This document shows, piece by piece, positions 1 to 11,349 of a stretch of DNA of 64,000 nt. Below the pieces are notes generated by a model. The model had not been told where the DNA came from, made no database searches, and saw nothing but the letters and a program-made list of their open reading frames with translations. The position numbers and the translations under genes were made by a program. The number at the start of each line of letters is the position of its first letter. The stretch's first letter is position 1. Origin of the DNA: Schizophyllum amplum (Eukaryota; Basidiomycota; Agaricomycetes; Agaricales; Schizophyllaceae); assembly GCA_007026445.1 (NCBI GenBank), contig VDMD01000001.1, forward strand, positions 806,001 to 870,000, read 5' to 3'.

Positions 1-1026
1 CATCAGACGCCCTTCGAACTTGTCCGGATGGAAGCGAAGGTAGGACGCGCGTAGACGCTCCTTGCGCTCCTTCTTGCGACTCTCCTCGACACTCGTGTCG
101 GCGGCGTTCGCTGGCGCAGGTGCGCTCACAGGAAGAAGAAACGCGGAGATGGAGTCCAATGTCAGGTCCTCGACAGTCAACGGCGATCCTTCGTGATCCT
201 TGGCCTCATGTCGGTACGCAGCGAGAACGGGCCACGGGATGTCGGCGAACATGAGCGATGCGGCGGCCTCGTTTGGTTCGGCGAGCAGCTCGTTCCACCG
301 CTTCTCGTATCGCTCGCGCGCCTCGACGAAGCGCATTGCGTGCTTGTGGGCTTTGTGTAGGCGTCTTTCTTCGGCGGCTGCCTTTTCGAGGCGGCGGGTC
401 TCCTTCCGGCGGGCGCGCTCTTCTGCCTTGCGCGCGGCCTTGGCCGCTTTCTGACGCTCTTGCTCTGCGTATTCCGCGGCGTGGGTCTTCCTGCCGGATC
501 CTCGACATCAGCCTGACTAACAGGCCATGAGAACGTAGTACGCGCACCTGTACATTCCGAGCCGCACCCACTCGGCGTACTCCTCATCGTCGAGGTACTG
601 AGGGTCTGTGTGCAGGAAGCTGTCCTCATTCTCGTAGGACTGCTTTCTCGTTGTGCTGCCTCCCCATCTGTGGGGAACATGGGCATAGTCGTTGAACTGT
701 GCTTCGACGCCATCTAGGCGTTCATCGTCCCCGAGAGCATCGAACATCCTGTCCCGGAACGCTTGCTCTTCCAGTTCCGCGTTCAGGACTTCCGGATCGC
801 GCTTGCAGCCACGGGTGTAGTATTCCGAGGGCCCACCACCGTGAGCTTCATCGTGGTGAGGTTGGGGCAAACCACTGGTGTCAAAGACGTAGTCGTAGTC
901 GGCAGGTCTGACTCTCTTCGTCGAATAAGGCTCTTCTTTGCGACGCTTCTTGTCTAGCCTGCGTTGTTTTCTTTTCCTAGAAGCCAACTCCTCTTCAGGA
1001 GTCCTCTTGAGATGGAGTTTTCCCAT
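1..1026 (-). CDS. NFKBIL1 (IkBL)-like protein, partial at left edge
   Basis: The visible part reads from the ATG at 1026 leftward through one intron (491-547) and off the window edge. Exon 1 begins MGKLHLKRTPEEEL and is very basic (RKRKQRRLDKKRRK). Exon 2 opens with a long Arg/Lys/Glu helix (residues ~165-240), followed by FADIPWPVL and, at the edge, a J-domain-like LRASYLRFHPDKFEGRL. A charged helix, an 'IPWP' turn and an 'HPDKF' helix is the C-terminal signature of NF-kappa-B-inhibitor-like 1 proteins, whose animal members have been linked to mRNA processing. I see no ankyrin repeats in the visible part. The family call rests on these motifs; the C-terminus and stop are outside the window. 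The start is the first ATG and is followed directly by the conserved basic N-terminus. Confidence 0.75.
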
Positions 1027-1172
1027 AGATGCGCGAGAAGTATAGGTAGATGACGGTGTGATGTGAGAGCAAGGTCAATGGTCATTGCAATGTCAATGGC
1101 AGTAAGTACTTGAAATTTGGGCGCTTGAGGATCTGAAAAAGCTACTATAAGTAGTATCTTCAACACAATGAA

Positions 1173-1253
1173 GCATTAATGGGGTAGTGGTAACCTGGGT
1201 CGTTGCCAGCTGCAAAGTTCGACCCGCCGGGGGTTCGATTCCCCCTTAATGCA
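1173..1253 (+). tRNA. tRNA-Gly(GCC) with a 10-nt intron
   Basis: A full cloverleaf can be folded. The acceptor stem GCATTAA/TTAATGC is followed by discriminator A1253. The D arm is GGGT/ACCT. The anticodon stem is GGTCG/CGACC, and the loop reads T-T-GCC-A, then the intron, then T. The variable loop has 4 nt, and the T arm GGGGG-TTCGATT-CCCCC is perfect. The anticodon GCC lies at 1205-1207. The intron occupies 1209-1218, directly after position 37, the canonical place for eukaryotic tRNA introns; without it the gene is 71 nt. Internal Pol III promoter elements are present: an A box around TGGGGTAGTGG and a perfect B box GGTTCGATTCC. It sits in the gap between the NFKBIL1-like gene and the CSC1-like channel gene. 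Confidence 0.93.
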
Positions 1254-1271
1254 TACAGAGCTGGAGATTAG

Positions 1272-1287
1272 ATCGCTTTTTTGCGAT
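1272..1287 (+). terminator. Pol III terminator: T6 in a small hairpin
   Basis: About 20 nt after the tRNA there is a run of six T residues (1277-1282). It is flanked by the short inverted repeat ATCGC/GCGAT, so it forms the loop of a 5-bp hairpin. A T-run is the normal RNA polymerase III stop signal; the flanking repeat may be chance. Confidence 0.6.
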
Positions 1288-1655
1288 GGACTTGCATCCT
1301 CCACGACCTTATACTGCGTGTACTGCGTGCGACCTGTGATCTCTAAGCAATGTCCACGGAGTACACAAGATGCATGTTTCTACATGTTCGCCTTCAGTAA
1401 GTAATGGGTTCGGAAGTCCGTGCAACGTCCCTAGGATTAGTATACCAATGTAGGGTAGATCATAATACAAGCCACACGCCGCGCAACAACCCTTGTGCTC
1501 ATGTAGATACTCACTTCCACTCGCGAAGCGCGAGCAGCCCATCAATAAAATCCGTTAGTCTGATAAGTAGATCCAGCGCGGCGGTGGTGGGCTAGGTCCA
1601 AGGGCTCAGGCGCCTGCTGTCGGGGCAGGGCGTGCCGTCCTCATCCGGGCTCGCA
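1288..1655. other. Intergenic, no gene seen
   Basis: This spacer holds the downstream flank of the tRNA and the 3' flank of the minus-strand channel gene. The short open frames here resemble no protein and have no splice-supported extension. Nothing else is visible. Confidence 0.6.
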
Positions 1656-4600
1656 TCATTGGAACCGCCCCGCCCCCCGCCCTGCCATATTCTGCTGAGG
1701 CGGCGGCGCCCCGTAGTCGCTCCCCTGCGAGTAGTTGGACGGATACTGCATGTGTGTCGGCCGCGGGGGGTACTCCATCGCCTGCTCCGGCGAGTACGTC
1801 GTGTCGTACGACATCTGCCGGTGCAGCGGCGCTTCCCGGAAGCCGCTCGTCGAGTGCGCGGCCATGGGCTCCTGGTAGAGCGACGGCGGCGTCAGACTCT
1901 GCGACGAGCCGTACGCGGCCATACTGGGCGCCTGCACGAACTGCGCGCGCGGATTAAGCAGCGGCTCATGCGGCGAGTCCATGTGGTTGAGCTCAATCTC
2001 GGATTGTGAAGGGCCCTGCGCGAGGTAATTCTGGTAGCGCATTTGCCCGACACTGCCCTGGCCGTCCATGTTGTAGTTGTACATCGAGGGCGCGTCCAAT
2101 ATGGCCGTTGAGGTCATCGACTTGGCGTCCCAGTCAAGCTCGCCGCGATCGCGCTGGTATAATGCGGGGTCGTACTCCAATTGCGCCTACAAAAAGCGTT
2201 AGCAATGGCACTTCATTCACCTCAGCTAGGTAACTGACCTGATCGATAGCCGCAATCCTGATCCCACCCTGCACCACCTGCGCCTCCATCTTCTTCCCGC
2301 CATACTCGTCCATCTTCACGTCCTGATGTGCCATCTTGCCGCCATACACCTGGCCTAGCAGCGGCATCATGTTCTTGTGCAACATGGGCGTAAAAAGCTC
2401 CGTGTGTAGCGCTGGGTGCCCGAAGCGCTTCTCCAAACGGTTGCCCTTCAGATCCGCGCGTTCCGAGTGCACCTTGGCCAGCCGAAGCTCGTCCTGCGTC
2501 GGCGTGTAATGCTTGAATTTGTGCACAAACGTGTGGTTGAGGTAGAGCTTGAAGATGATGATGAACAGTACGGGCGGCAACGTAGAGCACCACTCGAAGG
2601 TACTCCAGCCGGTCTGGAGGCCGATGGCTGTGGGCCATGTCAGATAGGCGAGCGGAAGGAGTACGGCAAGAAGCTTACTCAAGGTCATCATCGCCTGCAT
2701 CAACAAGACGGTGAACAGCAGCCGGTTAATGACGACGTTCCATAAACGCTGCGAACGAATTCAGAACGACGCAGCGAGTCATTAGACAGATACGCACCCC
2801 GCCAGACTCCACCTTGGAGACGAAGACAAACATGAGCTGATACTTCTGCACAATTGAGCTCATCCAGAACACGATAGCAGCGGCCAAGGCGACAAGGGGC
2901 GCCAACGGGGCAAACACCAAGGCGACCGCGCCCATAAACAGCTGTAGTTGTGTAAGATGCGAGATCCAACTGCATCATGACTGGTACTGACCGTGTTCGA
3001 GCTGGTGAACCGGTCAGTGCATGTCTTGCCAAGCATGACAAAAGACTTACTAGTAGATGGCGTACTGGAACTCAGGTGGTTGCGTCCACTCACGAATATC
3101 ACGTGGCGTACGGCCGAACACGCTGTGGAGATGTTGATGAAGAGGCCACCAGACGTGGCAGAGCGAACTTACTGAGTCTTGAAAGACAGCCAAAGAAGGT
3201 TGACGACTTGCGCAAGATCAAACAGAACGAGGAAGCCTCGCAGCCTGGAAAGGATATCAGCCACGATCCTGTCGCAAAATTTGTGATGCGCACGGAAAGT
3301 AAGTCAGCCAGTACGACGACTGATCGATGTATGTCCTGTTGATCGTGTCGGGAAGAGCTGCATAGTCATGTCAGTACCGTGCTGTGCCGCACGCTAGACC
3401 ACGCACTATCCAGGTTGTGGATAATCTCCGAGAAGCTCTTCTTGCCGACCTGCCGGATGATCTCCTTCACGCAGTCTATCGCCCGATCGTCAGTACAAGC
3501 ACACAATATCAGCAGAGAAGCAACACTCACTGAAGATCACACCAATCAGCGTGAACACGACAAGCTGAGAGATAACCAAGAACGCGAAGTAGCGCGCAAC
3601 AACGGCCCGATCAAGGCGGGAGTGCGTGAGCGCACCCATGTACTAGACTGACGTTAAATCATGCGCCCCACGGACGAAGCAGCAGAAGACGCACACTTGT
3701 CAACTTGCGCATAATGATGGGTAAGACGAAGCCAAAGGCCGCTGACACCGCCGGAGGCAGCACACCGGAGACGAAGTTGAACGAGCTCTCGCTTTCACCT
3801 TGCCAGTTCGCTAGGAAGGGGACCCAGGTGGTGAGCTGAGGGCGCAGAGGTGAGTAAAGGTACACGATAGACGAGATAGCAGAACAGCGCAACGACAGGG
3901 AATGAAAAAATAAACATGCCAAACCCCATAAGACCGTAAGAAGGCCCACTCACGGAAGACAAGTTGGCCAAAATCGAGATGATGAACAGAGGGACCGTGT
4001 TGAAGAAGCAAACGACGACGAGGATCAAGGATCCGATGGTCTGCTTCCGCGCCCGCTCTCCGTCTGTCATGTTCATGTTGGTCCATACCTGTGCGATGTG
4101 ATGTGAGTATGAGGCAAGCGGGATGGATGTGCCGGGGACGGATGAGCATGCGCGGAGCAAATAAGCGAGCATAGCGGCGTGAGTGTACAAGCGCGATAGC
4201 GGAGTGAGTTTGTGAGCGAAATGCGGTGATGAAACGCGGTCCGAGGCAGCAAAATCAGGCGATAATAAAACGCCGATGATTGTAGTGAGGCCTGATGAGA
4301 AATAACGACTTACGATGTCCTTCGGGTTCGGCGCGAGCTCAATATCCGTTCCCTTGGGGTGCTTGTCCTCAAGAATCTTGGCCACGACGTGCGCGTAAGG
4401 AACGGCGGCCATACTGGCGAAGCCATAGTTCTCGGCTTTGCGGGTGTCTATTTGACGTCTGTACTCTTGAATGGCACCCTCCATCCGGCGAAGTTTGTCT
4501 CTAAAGTGCTGTCAGAATTTGCTATACGATGATACGAGGAAGACGCACGTGTAGTAGTCGATAGCATCCAGTTTCTTGCCACCCATTCCCATGAAAGCGC

Positions 4601-5522
4601 CGATTCGGATGGTGGGCCGCTTCTTCCCCATCTTACCACCCTTGAGGTAGCGCACGAGGTATTCTTCCAGCTGGCGCACAGTATCGTTGTGAAGTTCGAT
4701 CAACTCTGGCAGCTTGCCAACTTTGCGGCCGATGTGCACGCTGGTGGTGGGGTAGGGGACCTTGACTGACTCGAAGATTGCCTTGAGCCCCTCGTCGGTC
4801 TGGAGCTTCTTCGGGACGTTGCGCACGGCGAGCGTGCGGGCATAGAAGGCCTGCTGGTATTCCTCGGAGTGAAACCAAGCGTGACGGAGCTTGACCATCT
4901 CCCGCCAGTGCACATAGACACACCACATGATGAGGAAGGTGACGAGGTAGGTGACGGCGACGTGGGCGAAGAGGATGTTGCCGGAGACATCGCGGATAGT
5001 AAGCATGGAAAGAATGTCGCGGCCGTCGACGTCGTTTTTGATGTTGTACCAGACGTTGATGGGGATGAGGATGCCGCAGGTGAGGACGGCGATGCCGGTA
5101 AAGAGCCAGCGCATCATGCGGAGGAAGCGGAGGAATGTAACGGCGTCGAGGCCGACTTTGTCCATGAGCTCGGGCTCCTTGGTGTGAACGAGCGGAGGGA
5201 GCCAGCCGAAGAGGCCGCTGGAGATGCGCGGCGGAGGTTTGTTGCCAACGTGGTACTTGACTTTGGGTTCATAGATGATCTCCACATATTGTGAGTGACG
5301 TTAAGGGGGAGGGGAATGCAACTACGCACCTTATTCTTTGGGCGTAGTATGTTGAAGGCCAGGACTGTGATCACCTGGGAGTCGTCAGCAGTGCCCTAGG
5401 TCCCCCAGCAGGCCACTCACGGATATGACGGACATCAAAGCAACCTGGGAGGCAACGGCTTCGGGCGCCAGCGTCCGCGAGTCGTTGTTGATGAGGTCTC
5501 CAGCATCGTCAATAGCCCCCAT
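1656..5522 (-). CDS. CSC1: CSC1/OSCA (DUF221) calcium-permeable stress-gated cation channel
   Basis: A multi-exon gene (roughly 12 exons) for an integral membrane channel of the CSC1/OSCA/TMEM63 family, which opens on osmotic or mechanical stress. The start at 5522 gives MGAIDDAGDLINNDS, then the first TM helix; splicing to the next exon yields NILRPKNKIIYEPKVKYHVG. A large cytosolic RRM-like domain (PHM7_cyt) follows with YARTLAVRNVPKKLQTDEG. Then comes the 7-TM core with VWTNMNMTDGERARKQTIGS, LTSYMGALTHSRLDRAVVAR, LRGFLVLFDLAQVVNLLW, FGRTPRDIREWTQPPEFQY and VFVSKVESGG. The C-terminal extension (2134-2640) contains FKHYTPTQDELRLAKVHSER. A Gln/Pro/Tyr-rich tail ends GRGAGRFQ-stop at 1656. All family blocks are present in order and no frameshift is needed, so the gene looks intact. 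It is divergent from the ATPase gene at 5882. Confidence 0.93.
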
Positions 5523-5881
5523 CGTGCTGTCGTGGGCTGTGCACCGGGCGGAAGGTCGTGGAGGATAAAGGAACGAGGGGGTCAGGAGATTAGATAGTTA
5601 AAGCAAGCGTCGAGGGTGGCGCAGCAGAATACTGGTGCTGGACCGTGAAGGAGAATGACAAGCTGCGGCTGTGCGTGACAGTTACGTTTCGAAGATACTA
5701 AAGAGGAAAGGAGAACAAAGAGAACAATGGGCGGACAACTTCGTGACACGTTACTCGGTATGCGGCCCGGTACTCTCTTGGCATTGTCTTCGCTCGACGC
5801 TCTCTGAATTGCTGAACTGGCTGTTGAGGATATACCACCGTTCTTTTGTATCTACTATATTCTCACAGAGTTACTTCTTCC
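5523..5881. other. Shared promoter region between divergent genes
   Basis: About 360 nt lie between the CSC1-like gene (minus) and the mitochondrial ATPase gene (plus), so both promoters must lie here. Pyrimidine-rich tracts precede the ATPase start. I see no clear TATA box or repeat. Confidence 0.5.
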
Positions 5882-8626
5882 ATGCTCGCCACCACCGCCT
5901 TTGCGCGCTGCGTAACGCGGGTGCCCGCGCAAGCAGCGCGTTTCCCGGCGGGACCGGGCCTTGCTACGCTTCTCTCCCCACGGACGTTCGGCAGGCAACA
6001 ACTACGATTATATACCCAGGTTCCTCCTCCCAAGCCTCCTACTTCTCATTCACAACCACCCAGTTCACCTCATCACCGGCATGAGGTACATGAAGGAACA
6101 GTTGCTGTCAACCTTCCCTTCAACCCCCCAGGCGGACCACCCACTCCAAATATTCCTATCCAGCCAGAAGGAGGTGGCCGCCATCCCATGTTCGACGCCG
6201 CACTTACTACGGTCGTTGGGCTCGGACTCGGTGAGTGTTCGTGCACCTCACGCGCGCACAGCTTAACGTGACACCTGCGGCGCAGTCTTCGTCGGAGGTA
6301 TTGCCTACGTCTGGTGGTACAAGAAGAACGTACTGGACAAGGTGCGTCACACAAAGGTCTTCTGCAAGATTTGCAGCGCTGATTGTCCCACTCAGATCGA
6401 ACTCGCATTCACTGCAGGGTACGACCCCGCGCTAGAGCTTGCTATACATCCCGTCAAGAAGCACCACGAACCCGACGACGTGTCTTTCGACGGCCCGGAA
6501 TTGGATGAAGAAATTCCATGGACGCAGCACCTGCGCCGCAATGAACAGGATTTGTAGACGCACAACCCCATCATCCTGGCGCCGACTCACTAGACTCCAG
6601 GATTGACCGTATAATTGACGGTACTGAGATCGGACACTACTGGGTGCTTCTGGGACCAAAGGTATGCTGCCCAGATGACATTTGTGCACTACTGAGTGCG
6701 CCGACTAGGGCTCTGGCAAAGGGACCATGATATTCGACTCTATGGCCGCCATCAATGCTGACGGTGTCGCAATGTGCGACGCTCACCCTGACCTGGAAGG
6801 TATAACACCTCACTATGTAAGTTGTTATGGACTACTGATCAATGCCCTCCAGTCTTCCGCCTCCGACTCGGCAAAGCGCTCAACTACGAATACAACGAGG
6901 ATTCCCAGACCGGGCTATTCCAACGACGCGATCCTCGAGAAGGTATTTTTTTTGCCTGGCCCCCACCTTGACCTACCATCTCACCGCGTCTTTTAGGCGG
7001 CGCCGCTCTGGACATCGAACGCGGTATGGATGATATATATCTCATTGACTCTCACTTATCGATGTTGTTCGTCAGCAATGAACAAACTCGAGAAAGTCGC
7101 CCTCCGCATGAACGCCAAACGTGGAAAACCGCTTGTCCTTGTTATCAACAACGTCCACTTCTTCAACAACGACGAGTCTGGAAGAAATATTCTACTGCAA
7201 TTCCAGCAGCGAGCGGAGTCTTGGGCGGCTAGTGGTGAGTCTTGCGAAGCCGGCGGCCAGGTTCCGATGGCTAATGAATATCATATTAGGCATACTGACA
7301 CTGGTGTTCACTACGTACGTATCGCGTTTGTGTGTACTATACGACCTCGTTAACATGCCTTCAGTGACGATTTCTGGCCCTTCTACGTTATGAGTGAGTT
7401 TACCGTTGCCTCTAAATTGCTTCGCGCTAACACTTCATAGGGAGAAGTGGCAGCCGTATGCACGTGAGTAAGATCCTCGCTACAATCCGCCCCCTATTTT
7501 CGCTCTGCGACCTTCCTTTGATTTTCTTCCGTTTCTACTCACTCATCGTCGTCAGGTGCTTTCTATCTCCGACCTCAAGCACAAGGAGGCGCTGGCCGCG
7601 ATGCGCCGCATCCGCGTCAACGCGGGTAAATCATGCAACGGCTCGCTCATTGAGAAGGCGGTGGAGGTCGTCGGTGGGAGACTGTCGTATATTAATAAGG
7701 TGCGTTGTTCTGTGTTCATGAGGAGCGCTGTAGTCATCACCTCGCCTCAGGTCGCCAAATCCCGCGACATGGTGAGAATGGCGAACGAGATGCTTGAGGT
7801 CGAGAGCGCGTGGCTGCTTAGCCAGATTGGTGCGTCTCTTTCTCGCCGCCTTCTTTCAACATCCGAGTTAAAGCTGGAAATGAACAGGCTTGATTACGGA
7901 CTGCGACGACGATGTCATGGACGAGGTAGATTTTGGCTCTACACGCGCAGCCTCGGCCTGTGCTCACACCACCTCCACAGCAAAAATGGAGCTCCTGCTC
8001 CTGGCTCCTCTTGCAGGAGTTTGTCCGCCTGCGCCACGAGCAGGAGAAGGAACGTGCTGACAAGATTGCGAGAGGCGAGCGGCCTGATAACACGCACCTG
8101 CAGCTGCCGTCTATCCCCTATGTGCGTATCTGTTGTCTTCTGGTATCCTGACTCTTGATTTCCTGACTTGCGGTCCTGTGCACCCCCACAGGCTCAATGT
8201 AGACAGATCATGACCCGAGCTGATTTCCTGGAAGGTGCGCGCCCAGGCTGGGCATATGTGGCAATCCCAAAGACGCTAATCTTTGCCCCTCCTCCGCAGA
8301 CCTCGACCGCAAGAACATTATCGCGATCGACGTGAACCACAATGTGCGCCCGGACTCCATGCTGATCCTGCATGCCGCGATGCGCGTGGTCGAGGAGGCC
8401 GACTTCCAGGAGACGATCGACAGCGTGCGCGACCGCATTGACGAGATTGAGAGCTTGCACCGGACGAGGGAGTTGACGGTGCGTATCTCGTCGCACGCGG
8501 ATTATCCTTTCTCTGACAATCTCGCACATACAGTTCAAAGATCTCGGTCCTGGCGACAAGATCAAGCTCTATGTCGACAAGGGCCTTGTTGACGAAGATG
8601 ATGATGACAAGCTTAAGTTGGCCTGA
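5882..8626 (+). CDS. Mitochondrial membrane-anchored P-loop (AAA-like) ATPase
   Basis: About 18 small exons, several only 23-30 nt. The N-terminus (MLATTAFARCVTRVPAQAAR) is Arg/Ala-rich without acidic residues, typical of a mitochondrial presequence. One hydrophobic helix follows at residues ~115-135 (VGLGLVFVGGIAYVWWYKK). The ATPase core shows a Walker A motif (WVLLGPKGSGKGTM), a Walker B-like strand (KPLVLVINNVHFF) and a sensor-like strand (ILTLVFTTDDFWPFYV). The C-terminal part is helical and ends with an acidic stretch, DEDDDDKLKLA-stop. The layout recalls inner-membrane ATPases of the RNA12/Yme2 type, but I cannot match it to a named family. Splicing at ACTCCAG (about 6600) is needed to restore the frame into the Walker A exon. 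An in-frame ATG at 5846 would add 12 residues; 5882 gives the better presequence. Confidence 0.8.
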
Positions 8627-9039
8627 TGTTCCCGCGGCAGTGCTACGCGAATGAACGGCTATTGGATGCCTTGACTTGCTAGCGAATGCCATCCACTGCT
8701 CCAAGCTTCAAGTCCGACTGTCATCAGACGTTTTGCGGTGCCAGTCCTGTAGCTATATGTATCATCGCTGTAGCCTAGCTATTGATACGGATTGTCTGGA
8801 GTGTATTCTGCCGGCCCGAGTAGAGAGTCTAAGGCTTGAACTGGCAAAACGAGCAAGTCTCAGCAGCCGGACTTGAATGGTAACTTCGCCATAAACGCGG
8901 CTTGTCCGGCAGGTCAACTACGTGGTGAGTCTCATGATAAGATAGAGATGTGCTTGGTGTTACAACATGTACAGAGCAGAACAGCACGACCAGAAGAAAG
9001 AGATGATAAGTGTAAAAGCAGTCGACGCTCGCAGAACGC
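8627..9039. other. Intergenic between convergent genes
   Basis: About 410 nt between the stops of the ATPase gene and the F-BAR gene, presumably both 3' UTRs. Short frames here have no protein-like features. Confidence 0.5.
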
Positions 9040-10734
9040 TCAGAATAAGCAGACAAAATTGCTCGGGAAGATGCTCCTTCCCTCCACTCGTCTATTCTCG
9101 TCCAACAATTCGCCGGTCCACCACCCATCGTCGGGCGTCTCCGACACTGCAATCACATCGCCAGCCTGGAAATCGAATTCCTCCTCCGTCGTCGCCGTGT
9201 AGTCGTACAGCGCCTTCACTGAAACATATGTCAGCGCCCGCCAGGAGTCATAGAGCGGCGCCACGAACCATAAAACAATATCCGCCCCCCGAGGTGCTCC
9301 GGCCGCCTCATCGGAGGCATTTCCGGCACGTCCGGGGGGTACGCAGACTCCGGTCCAGGTTGCGGCAGCGGCTGTGAGTGTGACTCGCGCCTGTTGAGTA
9401 TCCGGGCGTCCGTGACGATGCGCGGCCGCTCGCGCGACTGCGCAGATGAGCCCGACGACGAGCCCGCGTCGTCCGTGGCCGTGCTCTGCACGCTCGCCAC
9501 GCTGTTCTCGCGGTGGTGCGGCATCTGCGATAGCGGCGGCTTCTGCGGCTGCATGGAGACGATGGTCGAGCGGCGCGAGCGACGATTAAAGGTTGCCGTG
9601 CGGCGCACGGGGTTGGCGATGATGCTCGACGATGAGGCGCTCTGGCCGGTGCTGGGGACGAAGGTGGGCGCGCTGGGGAGGGCGTTGCCGGTGCCGCACT
9701 GTTGCGCGAAGGTCTTGATGTCGTCTACGGGGTCGAACCCGTCGAGGGTGACGCGGATGCGCTCGCAGGACTGTTGGGGGCAGTCAGTGCCATGCGCGGC
9801 TGTCGGACAGACTGGGTGCGGACCTGGTCGTCGGTGACACATAGGGCAGAGATAGCGTTAGCGTAGTTCCACATCGTGTCCTTCAGGAACTCCATCCGCT
9901 CTTCCTCCAGGTCCTGGCATAGATCGCAATACTCTTTCCAGTCGGCCTCCCACCTGGGGACTAAGTCACCCAGTGCGCGCGTGTACTGCTCGAAGTCGCG
10001 CTCGTTCGCCTTGATTGTCTGCCGTACGTGGTCGAGCTTGTTTTGCAGGCGGTCCAGCTCCGGCCCTCGCGTGATGCCCATCTGCTGCGTGAAGGACGCA
10101 ATCTTGAGGCGGTCGCCCTCGTACTTTTCGCGCGCCTTCACGACGCGGGACTCTGCCGCCTGCTTCGCCTTGAAGTTGCGCTCCATCAGGGCTTGTCTGT
10201 GCTTCTTGTGCTCGATTTGTCTGGAGAGAAACTGAGTCGTCTGCGCCTCGAGGTCGGTACGGATTTGTGCAGACAGCGCTTCGTGCGCTGCCGCTTGTCG
10301 TTCCGTCTCGGACAGCATCGCGTCAAGGGAGTTCCGCAGTTCTCTACATTGACGTTCAGAGCTCGTTATTCGTCTCCGTTACGAGGAGCACTTACCCAAT
10401 CTCCTCTTCCCCAATCATCTTCTGTGCCAGGCGCCCCAGGCGCGCTGCATATTCCTCCTCGATCTGAGCTCTACTTGCGTCAATATTATCCGATTTGAAC
10501 GGAATATACGGTCACTCACCTTTCCTCCCAGAAATCGCGCAGCTCTTCCGTCGTCTTGACTGCGCTCCGCATTCGCGCGAACAGCACGGTGGAGGCAGTC
10601 GCCCCCGGGCCCCAGAACGAATTGCAGAAATCATGTGAAGGCTCCAGCACCGACTCCTCTGCTGGCTTGGGTGTATACGCGCGTGCTGACGGTGTCATCG
10701 ACTGTACACGGTTGACCGTCATGACCGAGAGCAA
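9040..10734 (-). CDS. F-BAR/SH3 (PCH family) cytokinesis protein, Cdc15/Imp2/Hof1-like
   Basis: A membrane-curving scaffold of the contractile ring and septum. The first exon carries the FCH start (SHDFCNSFWGPGATASTVLF, then ELRDFWEER) and splices to AQIEEEYAARLGRLAQKM, the classical FCH signature. The F-BAR coiled coil follows (EALSAQIRTDLEAQTTQFLS, then long Lys/Glu helices), closing with the conserved SCERIRVTLDGFDPVDDIK and FAQQCGTGNALPSAP. A Ser/Pro/Arg-rich disordered linker (residues ~310-440) leads to a C-terminal SH3 domain with ALYDYTATTEEEFDF, DDGWWTGEL and FPSNFV. The SH3 exon is joined through a 50-nt intron with a GTTCGT donor, giving ILFYVKALYDY. The start at 10734 is the first ATG in frame; a second Met four codons on is possible. 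Confidence 0.92.
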
Positions 10735-11349
10735 GAGGCGATAGGCAGGGTGTCGTGGGCGGACTTTAGGTGTGCACAGCGGCCGCCCCCTTGGTTATAT
10801 AGCCGACGGGCGCATGGTAGGCCTCGGTGCTCTGATGATCACCCTCCGACTCGAGACGTTAGACAGATCGCGTCGCAGCGCAGGACGACAAGCGCGATGA
10901 TGGGTATCGCAACATCTTGACAGCCGACACTGAACGAAACATCTCAGGCCGAGGGGCGCGTTGAACGCCGCTGATGTCCGGTGTACTGGCGCCGCGGGGG
11001 AGGCTGGCTGGCCGCTGGAGGAGGCCGCGTTCTGTTGGCACGTAAAAGCCAACCAGTACGGAGACGACGATGAGGAGCGAGGAGGAACAGCAGAGGACCG
11101 CCTTGGAGCACCGCCTTGGGACCGCCACTGCCTATAAGGTCAACACTTATGTGGGTCGGAAAGGGCGTAACGCGATGGGGCATAGCTTTCGACCGTTGGC
11201 ATAGTACAACAGTTCCACTTCTACCGACCTTCGGTATAAAGAACAGAATAAAGCTTTGGAATGTCAAGGCCCCGCCCCGCGACGTTGGCGTTGGTGAGGG
11301 ACATCGCACATAATACCTGCAAGCGAACGTTCGCTGGGACTCGCTATCC
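10735..11349. other. Intergenic, no gene seen
   Basis: About 615 nt upstream of the F-BAR gene and downstream of the RS-rich gene. Both flanking genes are on the minus strand, so this should contain the F-BAR promoter. The open frames here (for example 10944-11309 minus) are composition-driven and resemble no protein. Confidence 0.5.
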
